A DNA stretch of 64,000 nt from Burkholderiales bacterium (lineage in GTDB: Bacteria > Pseudomonadota > Gammaproteobacteria > Burkholderiales > Thiobacteraceae): assembly GCA_023511995.1 (NCBI GenBank), contig JAIMAL010000016.1:1-64000 (forward strand), read 5' to 3'. A model generated the notes under the pieces. That model ran no database searches. It was not told where the DNA came from and saw only the letters and a program-made list of their open reading frames with translations. A program made the translations under genes and the position numbers. Position 1 is the stretch's first letter, and every line of letters starts with the position of its first letter. Positions 46,109 to 54,522 of this stretch are shown in pieces.

Positions 46109-46203
46109 TTCAGTCTGGCCGCGTGACCCTATGCTGGCGCGTCTCTTGTGACTCGCAATGCAGGCGCACCGTACCTTAGGCGCAACCAAGGGGATTTGAG
46201 TCG

Positions 46204-47016
46204 ATGGCAATTCGTGGGACGGAAATGAGGATCGAGGGGCTTTCGCATCGCTATCCCGGGCGAAAGCAAGTGACTTTTTCGCGTGTCGATTTGGTCTCAC
46301 CGCCTGGAGAAGCACTTGCCATCATCGGGCGCTCCGGTTGCGGCAAGTCTACGCTGCTTCACATCATCGCGGGCTTACTAAAGCCTAGCGAAGGACGTGT
46401 GGTACTCAACGGGACGGAGGTTTTGGGCCCTTCACCCCGCTGGGTAATGATGTTCCAGGCGCCCCATTTGTACCCCTGGATGACCGTACGTCAAAACGTG
46501 GGGGTCGGGCTGACCTTCGGGAAATGGAGCAAGGCGGAGATTGAAAAACGTGTCAATGACGCGATTCGATTGGTTGAGCTGGAAGAGTTTGCGGAATCCA
46601 ACGTGCAGGATCTTTCTGGTGGTCAGCAACAACGGGTTGCGCTAGCGCGATCCCTGGTCATGGAACCGGAACTTCTGCTCCTTGACGAACCTTTTTCCGC
46701 TTTGGACGCGTTTACCCGGGCGGCCTTGCAAAAAGATGTGCGTTCCATCGCTAAGCGGCTAGGCTTCAATATCATCATAGTCACGCATGATATCGACGAA
46801 GCTGTCATTATGGCGGATCGGGCTGTCATCATGGCAGGTTCGCCCGGCACGATCATGCGTGAAATGACCATAGATTTGCCTGACCCAAGGGAACGTAGTG
46901 ATCCAGCGGTACAAAAACTGCGTGCACAGCTTTTGTCCGCCTTCCAGGAGGCGGTTGCAAGAGGTGGTGGCAGTGCCCAGCAGGTTGCTGCAACGGGAGG
47001 GTCAAGTAGTAGCTAG
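46204..47016 (+). CDS. ABC importer ATPase of the thiocyanate island
   Basis: A 270-residue NitT/TauT-type ATPase with Walker A GRSGCGKST, Q-loop MMFQAPHLYPW, signature LSGGQQQRVA and Walker B LLLLDEPFSALD. It is followed by its binding protein and two permeases, about 100 bases behind the scn genes. Thiocyanate is the inferred substrate. The C-terminal tail (GGGSAQQ..GGSSSS) is low complexity. Confidence 0.85.
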   Translation: MAIRGTEMRIEGLSHRYPGRKQVTFSRVDLVSPPGEALAIIGRSGCGKSTLLHIIAGLLKPSEGRVVLNGTEVLGPSPRWVMMFQAPHLYPWMTVRQNVGVGLTFGKWSKAEIEKRVNDAIRLVELEEFAESNVQDLSGGQQQRVALARSLVMEPELLLLDEPFSALDAFTRAALQKDVRSIAKRLGFNIIIVTHDIDEAVIMADRAVIMAGSPGTIMREMTIDLPDPRERSDPAVQKLRAQLLSAFQEAVARGGGSAQQVAATGGSSSS

Positions 47017-47111
47017 GAGGACGGTGCTAACTAAGCGGCAAAAAGACCCGCGGGTGATCCCGCCGAGAATCGGTATCCGCCGCGATGATTTGATGCCAAA
47101 GGAGGTTTGTC

Positions 47112-48530
47112 ATGAAACGTGAAAAAGATGAGCTGACAGAGGCGAAGCCATTGGTGCATGTCGATGGTTGCTGCTGCACTTTATGTAACAGAAAACACGG
47201 TGTAAGCGAGCGGCTGCGCAGGCTGATGCCAAAAAGTGAGGCGGTGAGAGAGGGCGCCGAAGACCCGAATCTGGCGCTTGATTACGATCCGCTTTTCGCC
47301 AAGGTGCTCGGTACGGCGGTGTCCCGTCGCGACCTCCTCAAGATTGCGGCGCTAGCGGCGGCCGGCGGCCTAGGCGCGATGTTGGCCGCGCCGCGTGCAT
47401 CGGCGCAACAGGAGCCGAGAAAGAAAAAACCTTTTGATCCTGTAATCAAGATTGGCTACATTCCGATTACCGATGCCGCAACTTTGCTGGTAGCCCATGA
47501 GCTTGGTTTCTTCAAGCGGGAGGGCCTTGAATCGGAGCCGCCGACACTGATCAGGGGTTGGTCGCCTTTGGTGGAAGCGTTCTCGGCGCAGCGATTCAAT
47601 CTCAGTCATATGCTGATACCCTTGCCGATTTACATGCGGTACTACAACAAATTCCCGATCAAAATCACCGCATGGAATCACACCAACGGCTCGGCCTTGG
47701 TGGTGAGCAAGAAATCTGGAGTAATGGCGCCCCATGAGCTAGGCGGAAAACAGTTGGCTGTGCCTTACTGGTATTCAATTCACAATATTATCGCGCAGAG
47801 AATCGTTCGCAATGCCGGACTTACCCCGGTCATTCGGCCGCAAGATGCCAAGCTGGCGCCCAACGAGGTTAACTTTTTGGTACTCAATCCGCCGGATATG
47901 CCACCGGCCCTCGCGGCGGGGCAGATCGATGCTTATATCGTGGCGGAACCTTTCAATGCCTTAGGTGAGCTCAAAGCGGGGGGCAGAATCCTTCGGTTCA
48001 CCGGTGATGTGTGGAAGGGACACCCGTGCTGCGTGGTGGTAATGCACGAGGATGATGCAATGGACCCTGCGCGTGCAGAGTGGGCGCAGGCCATACACCG
48101 CGCAATCGTCAAGGCGCAACTGCACTTGCGGGATAATCGAAAAGCAATGGCAGAGATGCTATCAAAAGATGGCAAGAAATATCTTCCATTCGATAAAGAA
48201 GTAGTCGAAAGGGTGTTGCTCTTTTATGACGCCGCCTATTATAGCCAGCCTCCGGCGATCAAGCACCCACAGTGGCAACAGCATAGGATTAATTTTCAGC
48301 CCTGGCCGTATCCCTCGGCGACCAAGCGTGTTGTTGAAGAAATGCGCGATCTGCTGGTCGGAGGGGAGATCGACTTTGTGAAGAAACTCTCTCCTGATTT
48401 TGTCGCGCAGGACCTGGTGCAGTACACATACGTTAAGAAGGCGCTTGAGGAAAATCCAGGATGGCGTGCCGACTTGAGCGTGCCCCAGACTGGTGACCCC
48501 TTCAATCGTGTTGAGGTCATTCAACTATGA
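47112..48530 (+). CDS. ABC substrate-binding protein, probable thiocyanate binder
   Basis: A 472-residue NMT1/NrtA-like protein. The Tat motif (VSRRDLLKIAALAAAGG, RR at 72-73) lies behind a 70-residue leader with a tight cysteine cluster (DGCCCTLCNRKHG). The binding domain starts IKIGYIPITDAATLLVAHEL. It is distantly related to the cynA product, including the shared HPCC block (WKGHPCCVVV here, WDGHPCCAFG there). It overlaps the first permease by four bases. The thiocyanate assignment rests on position next to scnBAC. Confidence 0.8.
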   Translation: MKREKDELTEAKPLVHVDGCCCTLCNRKHGVSERLRRLMPKSEAVREGAEDPNLALDYDPLFAKVLGTAVSRRDLLKIAALAAAGGLGAMLAAPRASAQQEPRKKKPFDPVIKIGYIPITDAATLLVAHELGFFKREGLESEPPTLIRGWSPLVEAFSAQRFNLSHMLIPLPIYMRYYNKFPIKITAWNHTNGSALVVSKKSGVMAPHELGGKQLAVPYWYSIHNIIAQRIVRNAGLTPVIRPQDAKLAPNEVNFLVLNPPDMPPALAAGQIDAYIVAEPFNALGELKAGGRILRFTGDVWKGHPCCVVVMHEDDAMDPARAEWAQAIHRAIVKAQLHLRDNRKAMAEMLSKDGKKYLPFDKEVVERVLLFYDAAYYSQPPAIKHPQWQQHRINFQPWPYPSATKRVVEEMRDLLVGGEIDFVKKLSPDFVAQDLVQYTYVKKALEENPGWRADLSVPQTGDPFNRVEVIQL

Positions 48531-49333
48531 CTGAGTTGCGGGCTCAGCCGACAAGAGCAATGCAGCTTGTCCAGACGCAGCTGCGGCGGGTAATGTTCGC
48601 CGTTGCGGGCATTGGCATCATCGCCGCAATCTGGCTTGCCGGTGGCTACTGGATCGTCAGTAACCCGGAAACCGCCAGCTTTGCCAAATTCGGGCTGGTA
48701 CCCACCCTCGGCGCGTTCCCTGAATTATGGGAGATGGGGAAGATCCAGGCGGCGTCGATCGCTAGCGGCTACCGGCTTGGCATGGGGCTGGCAATAGCGA
48801 TTGCCATCGGCGTGCCGGTGGGGGTAGTTCTGGGGCGAAGTAAATGGTTTGCGGCGTACGCGAACTCCCCTTTTCAGTTTGTGCGGATGATTAGCCCTCT
48901 ATCCTGGACGCCGCTGGCGGTACTGATCTTTGCGACATGGGATGGAGCAATTATTTTCCTAATTGCGATGGCTTCGGTGTGGCCGGTCATCTATGGAACG
49001 GCGGCTGGGCTAGCGAAGGTTGATCCGGCTTGGTTCAAGGTGGCGAGAAACCTTGGAGCCCGGCCTTCGCAGTTGCTGACGAAAATCGTTTGGCCAGCGA
49101 TTGCCTATGATGTCTTCTCTGGCATGCGGCTCGCTTTGGGGGTGGCGTGGATCGTTCTGGTTCCGGCGGAATATCTGGGCGTGACCTCTGGCCTGGGCTA
49201 CGCAATCGAGGACGCTCGCGAAACCTTGTCCTATCATCATCTAACCGCCCTGGTGTTGACTATTGGCTTAATTGGCTACACCCTGGACGGTGTGATGAAA
49301 TTCCTAGTCAAAAAGTACAGTTGGCACCATTAG
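48527..49333 (+). CDS. ABC importer permease 1 of the thiocyanate island
   Basis: A 268-residue TauC/NrtB-like permease with about six helices. The EAA loop is VDPAWFKVARNLGARPSQLL, and the conserved segment SPLSWTPLAVLIFATWDGAI is shared with permease 2. Start overlaps the binding-protein stop. The N-terminal hydrophilic leader of 20 residues precedes helix 1. Confidence 0.86.
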   Translation: MTELRAQPTRAMQLVQTQLRRVMFAVAGIGIIAAIWLAGGYWIVSNPETASFAKFGLVPTLGAFPELWEMGKIQAASIASGYRLGMGLAIAIAIGVPVGVVLGRSKWFAAYANSPFQFVRMISPLSWTPLAVLIFATWDGAIIFLIAMASVWPVIYGTAAGLAKVDPAWFKVARNLGARPSQLLTKIVWPAIAYDVFSGMRLALGVAWIVLVPAEYLGVTSGLGYAIEDARETLSYHHLTALVLTIGLIGYTLDGVMKFLVKKYSWHH

Positions 49334-49423
49334 TAGCGGCCGTCGGAAAACGAGTGGGAAAGCATTTAGGCATTGCGAAGGTGTGGGGAAAAGTCGAATA
49401 ACGATTATCCAGGGTCCTAGATA

Positions 49424-50266
49424 ATGGCACGTGCAGCGACAACAGAAATGGTGAGCGGCGGAGTGACGGGCAACTGCCTGTCACGTTTCGCAAAGAACAC
49501 CGCGCAGAAAAGCTGGTATTTCGGAGCAGGCCTTGCCGCGCTTTTTGGCTTGTGGTGGGCGGGCATTCATATAATCACTCTGAACCCGAACCTGGCCGAG
49601 TTTCGGGACTTTAGCCCTGAAGCCGCCCTGAAAGCGCTACCGGAGCTCTGGAGCAGCGGAATCATTCCGAATGCGTTGCAGAGTAGTGGCTATAGGTTGG
49701 GTAGTGGATTGCTGATTGCAATTGCGATTGGGGTTCCAATCGGGATTGCGTTAGGGCGGAGTCGGTGGTTTCAGCAGCTCAGCGATGTGCCGTTTCAATT
49801 TTTGCGTATGATTAGCCCCTTGTCCTGGGAGCCGATTGCAATCGTCGTGTTCCGGGGCTGGGATGAAGCCATCATCTTTCTCATAGCGATCGCTGCAGTG
49901 TGGCCGATTATGTTTGCGACCGCGGCTGGGCTAGGCAAGGTGGACCCAAGCTGGTTCAAGGTGGCGAAAAATCTTGGCGCGAGACCGTGGCACATGGTGA
50001 CAAAGATCGTGGTTCCAGCCATTACCTATGACATCATGACCGGGATTCGCCTTGCCATAGGGGTGGGCTGGATCGTGATCATTCCGGCGGAGTTTCTTGG
50101 GGTCACATCTGGATTTGGCTATGCCATACAGGACGCGCGCGAAAGCTTGGAATACGATAATTTGATGGGCTTAATTCTTGTGATCGGTGTGGTCGGCTAT
50201 ATACTCGACTCGGCCTGTGTGTTCGTGATTAGGCGTTTCACCTGGCAAAGAGGGGTACAAGAATGA
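49424..50266 (+). CDS. ABC importer permease 2 of the thiocyanate island
   Basis: A 280-residue paralogue of permease 1. The EAA loop is VDPSWFKVAKNLGARPWHMV and the block SPLSWEPIAIVVFRGWDEAI is nearly the same. The two probably arose by tandem duplication and form a heterodimeric channel. This differs from the single permease of the cyn transporter. Its 3' end overlaps the DsrE-like gene by four bases, which ties sulfur handling to import. Confidence 0.86.
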   Translation: MARAATTEMVSGGVTGNCLSRFAKNTAQKSWYFGAGLAALFGLWWAGIHIITLNPNLAEFRDFSPEAALKALPELWSSGIIPNALQSSGYRLGSGLLIAIAIGVPIGIALGRSRWFQQLSDVPFQFLRMISPLSWEPIAIVVFRGWDEAIIFLIAIAAVWPIMFATAAGLGKVDPSWFKVAKNLGARPWHMVTKIVVPAITYDIMTGIRLAIGVGWIVIIPAEFLGVTSGFGYAIQDARESLEYDNLMGLILVIGVVGYILDSACVFVIRRFTWQRGVQE

Positions 50267-50652
50267 GTGGTAAGCTCAGCGTGGTCTGCGTGAGCGGAAC
50301 GCTGGAGAAGCTGCAGATGGCGGCGATGGTAGCGTCGGTCGCCGCGGCGATGGGCACCGAGGTAAGGGTGTTTCTATCGATGAACGCATTAGAGTTTTTC
50401 ATAAAGGGGCATGATCTGAAGCCGGCCAGCGAAGGGCGTATCGGAGACCAACTGAGAAGACCTGGGGTTCCTGAGTTCAAGCAGTTGTTTATGCAAGCGG
50501 TGGAACTGGGCGATGCGCAACTGCTGCCTTGTTCCATGGCGATGGACATCCTCCAGCTCAAACAGGAGCAACTTGAGCAAGGACTTGGCGCGCCGACCGG
50601 GTTGACCAAGTTTCTTGGGGACGCAGAGGGCGGCCCTATACTTACGTTCTAA
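50263..50652 (+). CDS. DsrE-family protein (DsrE2-like)
   Basis: A 129-residue protein of the DsrE/DsrF-like fold. It begins KLSVVCVSGTLEKLQMAAMV, and its conserved cysteine lies in LLPCSMAMDIL as in DsrE2 persulfide carriers. It overlaps permease 2 by four bases and precedes tusA. DsrE-TusA pairs relay sulfane sulfur in sulfur oxidisers. Here the sulfur could come from thiocyanate via carbonyl sulfide and sulfide. Confidence 0.82.
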   Translation: MSGKLSVVCVSGTLEKLQMAAMVASVAAAMGTEVRVFLSMNALEFFIKGHDLKPASEGRIGDQLRRPGVPEFKQLFMQAVELGDAQLLPCSMAMDILQLKQEQLEQGLGAPTGLTKFLGDAEGGPILTF

Positions 50653-50686
50653 GATAGGTTGCGGCTAAGGGATGGGGAGTCGAAAC

Positions 50687-50917
50687 ATGAGTAGTACCAA
50701 GGTGGTTGATGCCCGTAATACGTTCTGTCCAGGGCCGCTCATGGAGCTGATTAGTAACATGAAACAGGTCAACGTCGGAGACATTGTAGAGCTGTTGTCG
50801 ACTGATGACGGGTCGGCGACCGATGTTCCAGAGTGGGTGAACAAAGTTGGGCATGAGATGGTCGGTAGCGAGAAGATAGACGGAGTGTGGCACATCAAAG
50901 TAAGGAAGGCGAAATGA
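50687..50917 (+). CDS. tusA: TusA-family sulfur carrier
   Basis: A 76-residue SirA/TusA-like protein with the motif DARNTFCPGPLMEL; C14 is the persulfide-forming cysteine. Start at 50687 (an in-frame ATG at 50672 would add five residues). It follows the DsrE-like gene and precedes the SQR-like flavoprotein, so it probably carries sulfur between them rather than serving tRNA thiolation. Confidence 0.88.
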   Translation: MSSTKVVDARNTFCPGPLMELISNMKQVNVGDIVELLSTDDGSATDVPEWVNKVGHEMVGSEKIDGVWHIKVRKAK

Positions 50918-50973
50918 AAGGCTAACTGGCTTCTGTGGGGCCGGGCGCGTGCAGGTGAAAGGAGAGATAGGGA

Positions 50974-52107
50974 ATGAAGATCGTCATTGTCGGTGGTGGT
51001 ACCGGTGGTACCGTAGCGGCGAACCACTTGGCGCGCCACCTCGCGGAAGAAATTCGACAGCATAAAGCGAAAATTGTGTTGCTGTCGGCATCACCCCGGC
51101 ACATGTACCAGCCCGGGCTGCTCTACGTGGCGTTTGGGCAGATGATGCCCAACGAGCTTTACCGCGACGAAGCGTCATTACTCGAGCAGACTGTCGAATT
51201 TCATGTCGATCCGGTGGAGAGATTTGAGCTGGATAAGAACCAGCTGTTGACGCGTTCGGGCAAAATATATGACTATGATGTGCTTATCATAGCGACGGGG
51301 TGTCGTATCGTCCCAGAGGAAATTCCCGGTTTAAATGAAGGAGCCGAACATTTTTATACAGAGGAAGGGGCAGTTCGCCTGTACCGCCGTTTGATGGAAT
51401 TTCGTGGTGGTACGGTTGCGATTGTCGTTTCTTTGCCGCACAAATGCCCGGTCGCGCCTGTGGAAGCCGTATTTATGCTGCATGATTTCTTTAAGGCGCG
51501 GGGAATACGCGACAAAGTAAAACTGCGCTACCATTATCCCATTAACCAGGTGCACGGGACCCGCAACGTCGCCGTGTGGGCGAAGCCGGAGTTCGATAAA
51601 TGTGGCATCGAGTATGAGACGTTGTTTAACGTTAAAGAGATCGATCCGGTCGAAAAGATTGTGTATAGTGAAGAAGGGACTCAATGTAAATATGATTTGC
51701 TAATCGCAATTCCGCCCCATCGAGGGATGGAGGAAATCGAAAATAATAAGCTTGGCCAAGCGGGCTGGATTCCCACCGATCGCCATAAGCTGACGATGGC
51801 AGGGCATGAGAACGTTTATGTGATTGGCGATGCGACCAATTTGCCGGTCAGCAAAACCGGCTCGGCTGCGCATTTTCAGGCGGAGATTGTTGCAGAAAAC
51901 GTCTCATCTCTGGTCAAGACTGGCTTGCCGGTCCGGGAGTACGACGGAAAGGTGTATTGTTTCATCGAAGCGGGACTAGATCGGGCGACGTACAACGCGT
52001 TCGATTACGTAAATTTGCCGGACTTGAAACCGCCATCGAAGTGGATACACTGGTTTAAGAAGGCGTACAACCAGATGTATTGGACAACGGTCCGTGGCTT
52101 GCTCTGA
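50974..52107 (+). CDS. Sulfide:quinone oxidoreductase-like flavoprotein
   Basis: A 377-residue FAD-dependent pyridine-nucleotide-disulfide family protein. The FAD-binding N-terminus is IVIVGGGTGGTVAANHL and the second flavin block VYVIGDATNLPVSKTGSAAH. Cysteines lie in ATGCRIVP, in LPHKCPVAPVEA (position of an SQR catalytic cysteine) and in VYCFIEAG. It resembles the SQR clade paired with DUF1641. A role in oxidising sulfide or a carrier-bound persulfide is inferred. Confidence 0.8.
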   Translation: MKIVIVGGGTGGTVAANHLARHLAEEIRQHKAKIVLLSASPRHMYQPGLLYVAFGQMMPNELYRDEASLLEQTVEFHVDPVERFELDKNQLLTRSGKIYDYDVLIIATGCRIVPEEIPGLNEGAEHFYTEEGAVRLYRRLMEFRGGTVAIVVSLPHKCPVAPVEAVFMLHDFFKARGIRDKVKLRYHYPINQVHGTRNVAVWAKPEFDKCGIEYETLFNVKEIDPVEKIVYSEEGTQCKYDLLIAIPPHRGMEEIENNKLGQAGWIPTDRHKLTMAGHENVYVIGDATNLPVSKTGSAAHFQAEIVAENVSSLVKTGLPVREYDGKVYCFIEAGLDRATYNAFDYVNLPDLKPPSKWIHWFKKAYNQMYWTTVRGLL

Positions 52108-52114
52108 GGGAGGT

Positions 52115-52558
52115 ATGATGAACACGCAGACGGCGAACGAGGCGGTACCTTTTAGCTTGGACGAGCCAACTATTGCGACGATCGTAGAACTTGCCAATCT
52201 GCTCGCAGCCGCGCGCGATGCGATGACCGACGAGATGGTGGGAAGGCTGGCGGCTGCCGTGAGTGAAGGACTTAATCTGCTGGACCGGCTGACCCGGAAT
52301 CAGGGTCTTGTTTACCTTTTGCATGAGCTTGATCGGCCGGAGAATCAACGGTTCTTGGTATCAATGGCTGATGCTTTTAGCCATGCGGGCCGGGAGATCG
52401 CGGCGACACCGCAGGCGCCTGCAGGGATTCTGTCTCTGCTGGAGATTATCCGGGGGCCGGGCGTGGTTGAAGGATTGCGCTTGTTGTCGTTGATTGGTGG
52501 TAAGCTTAGCGAGAACTTGAGAGAAATTCACCGAAAAGGCGTGGGCGCGCAGCCGTGA
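52115..52558 (+). CDS. DUF1641 family protein
   Basis: A 147-residue mostly helical protein of the DUF1641 family (AAAVSEGLNLLDRLTRNQGL, then GLRLLSLIGGKLSENL). Members occur next to SQR-like flavoproteins, and here it is seven bases after one with a GAGGGAGGT site. No catalytic motif is visible. A membrane-anchoring or partner role for the flavoprotein is plausible. It ends the rightward thiocyanate gene series. Confidence 0.75.
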   Translation: MMNTQTANEAVPFSLDEPTIATIVELANLLAAARDAMTDEMVGRLAAAVSEGLNLLDRLTRNQGLVYLLHELDRPENQRFLVSMADAFSHAGREIAATPQAPAGILSLLEIIRGPGVVEGLRLLSLIGGKLSENLREIHRKGVGAQP

Positions 52559-52742
52559 GAAGAGGGCCATTCAGCTGGGCCGAAGGTGATAGGCGCCCAT
52601 GGAAAGGAAAGCCGAATGTTTTCCAGCGGCCATGTTCGGGGAGAGAGAGGCAGGCTCCGCGTGACCTAATTGAGTTTGTGAACTTTTTGGGTTTCGGACT
52701 GGCGCACAGTCTGCGCCCCTCCCCCGATTCGGCGCGAGACAG

Positions 52743-53048
52743 TTATTGGCGGAAGAAACCGCGCGCCCGCATGCGGTCACAGGCATCATAGCGGGGCATG
52801 TTGAGGGTGACGCCCTTCTCTTTTGCACGCGCTTCCATCGCCTTGCGGTGTTCCTCATGAATCTGCTTGCATTCCTCATAGGTCTTGGCGGCAAGCATCT
52901 TGTTTCGATGCTCGGCCCTCTCCTCCGGAGTCATCATGCTCCAGCCGGGGGTGTTGTTCTGGTTGAAGCGGTAGTGGGGACCCTGAGCTAACGCAACTCC
53001 CGATAAAGCCAAAGTGGCCAATAGGGCTACCCGCAAAGTGGTTTTCAT
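52743..53048 (-). CDS. Small exported protein of unknown function
   Basis: A 101-residue protein with a signal peptide (LRVALLATLALSGVALAQ). The charged helical mature part is rich in Glu, Lys, His and Met (MMTPEERAEHRNKML, EECKQIHEEHRKAMEARA). It resembles many small betaproteobacterial periplasmic proteins found near metal genes; there is no firm family. It faces the DUF1641 gene and has a strong AAAGGAGAA site. Confidence 0.7.
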   Translation of the reverse strand: MKTTLRVALLATLALSGVALAQGPHYRFNQNNTPGWSMMTPEERAEHRNKMLAAKTYEECKQIHEEHRKAMEARAKEKGVTLNMPRYDACDRMRARGFFRQ

Positions 53049-53120
53049 TCGTTTCTCCTTTCGTCGTGAATGGGCGACCATCGGACGATGGTCCCTGGTT
53101 TTTTATAGCACAGTGCTCTT

Positions 53121-53474
53121 TCAGCGTGGCGAAACGAAGTGCACAGGGCTGCCAGCAGTCAAACGTTGCCAGAGGGCCGTCGCGCGCCGAATGAGGCGCC
53201 ATGCCCAAAACACACGGCCCGCCCAGCGCCAGGCACGTCGCGGACGCACCGCGACCAGGACGCCCACGAACAGGGCCAATGCCCACGGGTGGTGCGCGGT
53301 GAAGGCGTGTGCGGCGCGGATGACACCGCTCCCCAGGGCACGTAACTGATCCACCTGGCCGCAGGCGCGGGCGAGGGGCTGCGCCGCTGTGGCAAGGGCG
53401 CTCCGCTGATGGCGAATGCGTTCCCGCAGCATAGTGCGCTGGGCGAGGAGTTCAGCTTCTCTTCGGCTGATCAT
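53121..53474 (-). CDS. YqjK-like protein
   Basis: A 117-residue protein. An N-terminal Arg/Glu-rich helix (SRREAELLAQRTMLRERI) is followed by a hydrophobic segment (HHPWALALFVGVLVAV) and a basic tail. It is third in the YqjD-YqjE-YqjK-type gene set and overlaps the YqjE-like gene by 23 bases. This position and layout support the call; the function is unknown. Confidence 0.65.
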   Translation of the reverse strand: MISRREAELLAQRTMLRERIRHQRSALATAAQPLARACGQVDQLRALGSGVIRAAHAFTAHHPWALALFVGVLVAVRPRRAWRWAGRVFWAWRLIRRATALWQRLTAGSPVHFVSPR

Positions 53475-53859
53475 GGCCTGCCGCGGATCTCAACTGCGCC
53501 AGGTCTTCCTCCAGCTCGGCCAGGGTGTCGGCGAGCGGCGGCGGAGACTGCCGGCTGCTTTGCACGAGCCAGCGGGCGCACAGCAGCGCAGCCAGCAGAA
53601 AGGCAAGCCCCAGGGTGCCGACGAGGCCAACCCGCCACGCCTCGAAAAGGAGTACCAACCACCACGCGCCGAAGACGATGGCGAGCATGAGGAAGAAGAC
53701 GAAGAGCTGCGCCACGATGAGTTGACGCATCAGCCGCGCCTTCTCCACGGCGATCTCCGTGGAGAGGAGTTCAAGGCGCGTCTTCCCCATTGCGACCAGA
53801 GTGGCCGCAAGGGTTTTCAGGGAGGCGAAGAGACCTTCCCCTCCGGCGGGCGTGCTCAT
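53452..53859 (-). CDS. YqjE/holin-X-like membrane protein
   Basis: A 135-residue protein with two adjacent helices (LFVFFLMLAIVFGAWWLVLL and LVGTLGLAFLLAALLC), preceded by an amphipathic region (RLELLSTEIAVEKARL). This is the pattern of the phage-holin-superfamily III/YqjE group. It lies between YqjD-like and YqjK-like genes. An envelope stress or ribosome-hibernation-linked role is known only for YqjD relatives. Confidence 0.75.
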   Translation of the reverse strand: MSTPAGGEGLFASLKTLAATLVAMGKTRLELLSTEIAVEKARLMRQLIVAQLFVFFLMLAIVFGAWWLVLLFEAWRVGLVGTLGLAFLLAALLCARWLVQSSRQSPPPLADTLAELEEDLAQLRSAAGHDQPKRS

Positions 53860-53865
53860 GAAGGA

Positions 53866-54177
53866 TCAGCGGCGGCCGAGGATGAAGCCCACCAGGAAAC
53901 CGATGCCCGCGGCGATGCCCACCGCCTTCCAGGGATTCTCATGCACGTAGGCATCGGTGGCGCGTGCCGCGGCCTTGGTCTTTTCCACCAGCACGGCCTC
54001 CGCGGCGGCAAGCCTCGCTTTTGCTGCGTGCAGTCGTTCCTGCACCCGTGCGCGCAGGGAGGCGATTTTTTCGCCGGTCTGGTCGGCGGTGGCTTTGAGT
54101 ACCTCTTCCGCGTCGCTGATGACAGCTTTCATGTCGGCGACGAGTTTTTCCTGGGCGTTGAGTTCTTCCGTTGCCAT
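53866..54177 (-). CDS. DUF883/YqjD-ElaB family protein
   Basis: A 103-residue protein with a long amphipathic coiled coil (residues 5-75, rich in Ala, Lys and Glu). The C-terminal membrane anchor follows the typical block YVHENPWKAVGIAAGIGFLV and ends GRR. Relatives tether ribosomes to the inner membrane in stationary phase. It is first in the leftward yqjD-yqjE-yqjK set and has an AAAGAAAGGT leader. Confidence 0.88.
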   Translation of the reverse strand: MATEELNAQEKLVADMKAVISDAEEVLKATADQTGEKIASLRARVQERLHAAKARLAAAEAVLVEKTKAAARATDAYVHENPWKAVGIAAGIGFLVGFILGRR

Positions 54178-54272
54178 GGTGAGACCTTTCTTTCAGTGGA
54201 TGGGAGGGATCCGCGGAGACTTCCGCGGTTTAGAGTAATCTGCTGCCGGGAAGAGAAAATTTCAACCCCGCT

Positions 54273-54515
54273 TCATGCCGGATGCTCGCGCAGGGCGGCG
54301 TTGAGGGCATCCACCACCTCCGCCCAGTCGCTGTCCGCCTCGATGGCCTCGCGCAGGAAAGCTGCCTGGGCGGGCGTCCAGAAAGGCGCGGCGTGGAGCG
54401 GCACGTCGTGGGGCAGCGGCGAATGTTCGGCGATGAAGCGGCGGATGGCCTCCCCGTCACTGGGCAATCCCAGCTGCTCGAAGAGCTCATGAAAGGGATG
54501 AAAACCGTGCTCCAT
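54273..54515 (-). CDS. DUF2789 family protein
   Basis: An 80-residue acidic protein (HPFHELFEQLGLPSDGEAIR, then FWTPAQAAFLREAIEADSDW) matching the small DUF2789 family of proteobacteria. The function is unknown. It lies seven bases downstream of the next hypothetical gene and is probably cotranscribed with it. Confidence 0.8.
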   Translation of the reverse strand: MEHGFHPFHELFEQLGLPSDGEAIRRFIAEHSPLPHDVPLHAAPFWTPAQAAFLREAIEADSDWAEVVDALNAALREHPA

Positions 54516-54522
54516 GGGATCC

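Noticed and set aside
46135-46150. Sigma-54-like sequence TGGCGCG-TCTC-TTGTG before the thiocyanate importer
   Set aside because: The invariant -12 GC is replaced by GT, and no enhancer-like site is seen upstream.
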